Shown: positions 6,822 through 9,793 of the stretch, one piece after another
Position numbering within the stretch: position 1 is the stretch's first letter
Layout: every line of letters starts with the position of its first letter
NCBI GenBank assembly: GCA_002770955.1
Contig: PCUH01000284.1
Coordinates: 2,605 to 12,397 of the forward strand
Reading direction: 5' to 3'
Source of the DNA: Flavobacteriales bacterium CG18_big_fil_WC_8_21_14_2_50_32_9
Lineage (GTDB): Bacteria > Bacteroidota > Bacteroidia > Flavobacteriales_E > Vicingaceae
DNA: 9,793 nt
Translations under genes and position numbers: made by a program
The notes under the pieces: model-generated
Seen by the model: only the letters and a program-made list of their open reading frames with translations
Told to the model about the DNA's origin: nothing
Databases searched by the model: none

Positions 6822-7892
6822 ATGAATTTTTCCAAGCAATTAATTGAATGGTACAAGCAAAACAAACGAGATTTACCATGGAGAAATACAAAAAACCCTT
6901 ATAAAATTTGGCTTTCAGAAATAATACTTCAACAAACTAGAGTTAATCAAGGTTGGAGTTATTATACTAAATTCATTAATCAATTCCCAACTCTAATTGA
7001 TTTGGCTAATGCATCTGAAGAAGAAGTGTTGAAGCTTTGGCAAGGATTAGGCTATTACTCTAGAGCTAGAAACTTACATTTTACTGCCAAACATATTGCT
7101 TATAATTTGAATGGATTTTTTCCAACAGATTATAACGAAATTTTAAAATTAAAAGGTGTTGGCGAATACACTGCTGCGGCAATTTCTTCTTTTGCCTATA
7201 ATCAACCTTTTCCTGTTGTGGATGGAAACGTATTCAGAGTACTCACTCGAATTTTTGGTATTGAAACTCCAATTGATAGCAATGAAGGAAAAAAAGCCAT
7301 TTACTCATTAGCTCATGAATTAATAGATAGAAAACGTGCTTTGCTTTTCAATCAGGCAATTATGGAATTTGGTGCTTTGCAATGTATTCCTAAAAATCCA
7401 TCTTGCAAAAGCTGTATTTTTAATCAAAGCTGCTATGCTTCTATAAATAATATGGTTACTCTCTTTCCAATTAAGCAAAATAAAATCAAGCAACGTATTC
7501 GATATTTTAATTATTTAGTTTTTATTTCAGAAAGAAACTCAACACTTTTACATAAACGAATTGAAAATGATATTTGGAAAAACTTGTATGACTTTCCTCT
7601 TGTAGAAACAGATGAGCCTATTGAAAACATTGAAACACTTATACTTCATACTGATTTTTATAAATTCAAAAATCAACTTCAAACCCTCTCTTTTATAAAA
7701 ATTTCTTCTCCTATTAAACACGTTTTAAGTCATCAAAAAATTATAGCTATTTTTTGGTTAGTTCATACATCAGCTATTTCAAAAATCAAAAACGATTATA
7801 CCGAAATTAACTTAGATGATATAGAAAATTATCCTGTTCCTGTGCTTATTGAAAATTATATAACGTCATTTAAGGAATTAGAAAAAAAATAA
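6822..7892 (+). CDS. mutY: A/G-specific adenine DNA glycosylase MutY
   Basis: This encodes 356 residues, full length. MutY removes adenine mispaired with 8-oxoguanine (or G), preventing G:C to T:A mutations. Visible parts are the catalytic Glu E33 in SEIILQQTR, the helix-hairpin-helix LKGVGEYTAAA (110-120), and the catalytic Asp D134 in VVDGNVFRV. Tyr at 116 replaces the endonuclease III lysine, as expected for a glycosylase without lyase activity. The 4Fe-4S ligands are C188, C195, C198 and C204 (C-x6-C-x2-C-x5-C). The C-terminal NUDIX-like domain (about 225-350) recognises 8-oxoguanine; its HVLSHQ (300-305) stands in for the E. coli FSH loop. The ATG at 6822 fits the family N-terminus. It diverges from HU, and ssb follows 46 bp downstream. 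Confidence 0.97.
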   Translation: MNFSKQLIEWYKQNKRDLPWRNTKNPYKIWLSEIILQQTRVNQGWSYYTKFINQFPTLIDLANASEEEVLKLWQGLGYYSRARNLHFTAKHIAYNLNGFFPTDYNEILKLKGVGEYTAAAISSFAYNQPFPVVDGNVFRVLTRIFGIETPIDSNEGKKAIYSLAHELIDRKRALLFNQAIMEFGALQCIPKNPSCKSCIFNQSCYASINNMVTLFPIKQNKIKQRIRYFNYLVFISERNSTLLHKRIENDIWKNLYDFPLVETDEPIENIETLILHTDFYKFKNQLQTLSFIKISSPIKHVLSHQKIIAIFWLVHTSAISKIKNDYTEINLDDIENYPVPVLIENYITSFKELEKK

Positions 7893-7906
7893 ATTAAAAA
7901 AATTCT

Positions 7907-7914
7907 TACATTTG
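7907..7914 (+). promoter_or_regulatory. Candidate -7 element for ssb inside the mutY-ssb gap
   Basis: TACATTTG matches TAnnTTTG, starting 14 bp after the mutY stop and ending 24 bp before the ssb ATG. It would let ssb, needed in large amounts, be transcribed apart from mutY. The sequence upstream is A-rich without a clear TTG. Confidence 0.5.
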
Positions 7915-7938
7915 AATAAATTTTAAAAAAAAGAAATT

Positions 7939-8379
7939 ATGGCTGGAATTAATAAAGTTATTTTGATAGGTAATTTAGGTAAAGACCCAGAAATTAGGTA
8001 TTTAGAAGGAGGAACTGCCGTAGCTAATTTCTCGCTGGCTACTTCAGAAAGTTATACAGATAAAAACACCAATGAAAGAAAAACAATTACCGAATGGCAC
8101 AATGTAGTTTTTTGGAGAGGTTTGGCCGAAGTTGCTGAAAAATACCTCAAAAAAGGTAATCAGGTTTATATTGAAGGGAAATTAAGAACCCGAAAATGGC
8201 AAGATAAAGATGGTGTTGACCGATATACAACTGATATTGTGGGCGAAACAATGCAAATGCTCGGGAGAAAAGATGACAATGCATCAAGTACTTCTTCTTC
8301 CCAACAAAATCAACCTTCAGCATCTTCTTCTCCTGAAATTGAAAAAGAAGATACGCAAGCTGATGATTTACCATTTTAA
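7939..8379 (+). CDS. ssb: Single-stranded DNA-binding protein SSB
   Basis: This encodes 146 residues. SSB binds single-stranded DNA as a tetramer and recruits replication and repair proteins. The OB-fold occupies about 1-108, with the typical start INKVILIGNLGKDPEIRYLEGG, then WHNVVFWRGLAEVAEKYLKKG (53-73) and YIEGKLRTRKWQDKDG (77-92). A Ser/Gln-rich disordered linker (about 112-133) is followed by an acidic tail ending in DDLPF, the protein-interaction tip. Nothing is missing. It follows mutY by 46 bp with its own -7 element, and gldE follows 21 bp after its stop, so ssb and gldE are probably co-transcribed. Confidence 0.97.
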   Translation: MAGINKVILIGNLGKDPEIRYLEGGTAVANFSLATSESYTDKNTNERKTITEWHNVVFWRGLAEVAEKYLKKGNQVYIEGKLRTRKWQDKDGVDRYTTDIVGETMQMLGRKDDNASSTSSSQQNQPSASSSPEIEKEDTQADDLPF

Positions 8380-8400
8380 CTTTTAAATTTTACTTACACC

Positions 8401-9732
8401 TTGGACGATCCTCTACCGGCCCTGCAAATGGGTAGTATCTTATTAAATTTATTCAATTCAATTAATGCAACAATTTTAATTGAGTTGTTAGTTATTCTTA
8501 TTCTTCTTGTATTTTCTGGACTTATATCAGGTTCTGAAATTGCTTTCTTTTCGCTAACTCCATCAGAATTAAACAAAATTAATCACTCCAATTCAAAAAC
8601 CAATCAATTGGTTAGTAAGCTATTGGGAAATCAAAAGCAACTATTAGCAACTATATTAATTTCAAATAACTTAATTAATATAGCTCTAATTATTATTACA
8701 ACTCATTTTGCAAGCAATCTTATTAATTTTTCTTTGCTTCATCCATTACTAACCTTCATTACTCAAGTAATAGGAATAACCTTTATTATTCTCTTGTTTG
8801 GAGAAGTGATTCCAAAAATTTATGCTACTAAAAATGCACACAAGCTAGCTAAAATAATGAGCTTTCCTCTAAATATTTTTTCTTTTTTTGTTTTTCCATT
8901 AAGTTACTTGTTAATTAAATTTTCTGGCATAATAGATAAACATATCAAACAAAGAGGTTTAAATGTTACGGTTGAAGATCTTTCTCATGCGTTAGACTTA
9001 ACTTCCGACATTCCAGAAAACCAAGATGAACATCGTATTTTAAAAGGGATAGTGAAATTTGGGGAAACAAGTGTTAAGCAAATTATGACTGCAAGAGTTG
9101 ATGTTGTTGCACTAGATAAAAACCTTCCTTACAGTACTGTAATTAATGCCATTATAGATTCTGGATATTCCCGAATACCGGTATATGAAAACTCATTTGA
9201 CACCATAATTGGTATTATTTATATTAAAGATTTATTGGCTCACATCAAAGAAAATGACAATTTTGAATGGATAAAGCTAGTAAGACCTCCATTTTTTGTT
9301 CCTGAAAATAAAAAATTAGATGACTTGTTAGGTGAATTTCAAGAAATGAAAATGCACCTTGCTATTGTGGTTGATGAATATGGTGGCACATCTGGAATTG
9401 TTTCTTTAGAAGATATTTTAGAAGAAATTGTTGGTGAAATTAGCGATGAGTTTGATGATGAAGACATTACATACTCAAAATTAGATGAAAACAACTTTAT
9501 TTTTGATGGTAAAACTCCTTTAAATGATGTGTTTAAAATAATTAACATTGATAATGATACTTTCTTTAGCAATGAAAAAATTGACGCTGAAACATTAGCT
9601 GGATTAGTAATTGAAATAGCCGAAAAAATCCCTCAAAAAAATGAAAAAATAGCCTATAAAAACATTCATTTCACTGTTGAAGCTTCTGATAAAAGAAGGG
9701 TAAAAAGAGTGAAACTTACTATTTTGAGATAA
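8401..9732 (+). CDS. gldE: GldE-like membrane protein with CNNM (DUF21), CBS pair and CorC/HlyC domains
   Basis: This encodes 443 residues from TTG. A CNNM/DUF21 transmembrane domain (about 22-190) has hydrophobic segments near 22-44, 80-100, 115-137 and 154-178. A pair of CBS domains follows, about 225-345; VDEYGGTSGIVSLEDILEEI (324-343) is typical. A CorC/HlyC domain (about 355-442) ends the protein. The architecture is shared by CorC-type ion transporters and by GldE, which is linked to the type IX secretion/gliding machinery of Bacteroidota; its place directly after mutY-ssb favours GldE. I chose the TTG at 8401 because the peptide DDPLPALQ before the first ATG (8428) looks coding and no ATG occurs after the in-frame ssb stop. 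If the ATG is used the protein is nine residues shorter. gldD, often the next gene, is not visible in the 61 bases that remain, and gliding itself cannot be inferred. Confidence 0.9.
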   Translation: MDDPLPALQMGSILLNLFNSINATILIELLVILILLVFSGLISGSEIAFFSLTPSELNKINHSNSKTNQLVSKLLGNQKQLLATILISNNLINIALIIITTHFASNLINFSLLHPLLTFITQVIGITFIILLFGEVIPKIYATKNAHKLAKIMSFPLNIFSFFVFPLSYLLIKFSGIIDKHIKQRGLNVTVEDLSHALDLTSDIPENQDEHRILKGIVKFGETSVKQIMTARVDVVALDKNLPYSTVINAIIDSGYSRIPVYENSFDTIIGIIYIKDLLAHIKENDNFEWIKLVRPPFFVPENKKLDDLLGEFQEMKMHLAIVVDEYGGTSGIVSLEDILEEIVGEISDEFDDEDITYSKLDENNFIFDGKTPLNDVFKIINIDNDTFFSNEKIDAETLAGLVIEIAEKIPQKNEKIAYKNIHFTVEASDKRRVKRVKLTILR

Positions 9733-9793
9733 TTACATTTTCTATTAACACTATACTCAAATTACTTAGCTTTCAGAATTTTTGACCTACTCT

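Noticed and set aside
8281..8340. Ser-codon-rich repeat in ssb
   Set aside because: It is the ordinary disordered linker of SSB, not a separate repeat element.
8147..8576. Minus-strand frames across ssb and the start of gldE
   Set aside because: They are antisense to well-supported genes and match no family I recognise.
9733..9793. Start of gldD or the end of a minus-strand gene after gldE
   Set aside because: There is no ATG on the plus strand; a plus frame and a short minus frame ending at 9762 are open, but 61 bases are too few to support either.

Overview
The window is ordinary chromosomal DNA from a member of the Bacteroidota, most likely in or near the Flavobacteriales. Four things point there. 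The DNA is very AT-rich. Several starts are preceded by the TAnnTTTG -7 element read by the Bacteroidota sigma factor, and Shine-Dalgarno sequences are lacking. The gene order rng / small basic AURKAIP1-COX24-type ORF / HU / mutY / ssb / gldE is one I recall from flavobacterial genomes. Finally, it carries a GldE-type protein and an HU of the Bacteroidota 'RNISKNT' type. No mobile element, CRISPR array, tRNA or rRNA is visible, and base composition looks even throughout.

Left block (1-3602, minus strand): an apparent three-gene operon read right to left. It starts with a KdsC-like HAD phosphatase (LPS Kdo synthesis), followed after 10 bp by mnmE (tRNA wobble-uridine GTPase), and after 16 bp by a B12-binding-type radical SAM protein whose C-terminus runs off the left edge. 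Middle block: an RDD-family membrane protein (3677-4393, plus) diverges from kdsC and converges on rng, an RNase E/G-family ribonuclease (4415-5974, minus). Upstream of rng lies a 16-bp perfect hairpin (6057-6098), which should insulate rng from the two minus-strand genes before it. Those are a 29-residue very basic ORF of the mS38/AURKAIP1/COX24 type (6157-6246) and an HU/IHF-like DNA-binding protein (6309-6593); each has its own -7 element.

Right block (6822-9732, plus strand): mutY (adenine glycosylase), ssb (single-strand DNA-binding protein) and a gldE-like CNNM/CBS/CorC membrane protein. mutY and ssb are both genome-maintenance genes, and ssb has a -7 element of its own inside the mutY-ssb gap. 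gldE follows ssb by 21 bp and probably begins at a TTG. HU and mutY diverge from a 228-bp intergenic region that holds two -7 elements and several inverted repeats.

I see no clearly new biological system. The points most worth a second look are the tiny basic ORF (easily missed by gene callers), the repeat structure overlapping the HU promoter, the TTG start of gldE, the long hairpin upstream of rng, and the large insertion in the radical SAM protein.
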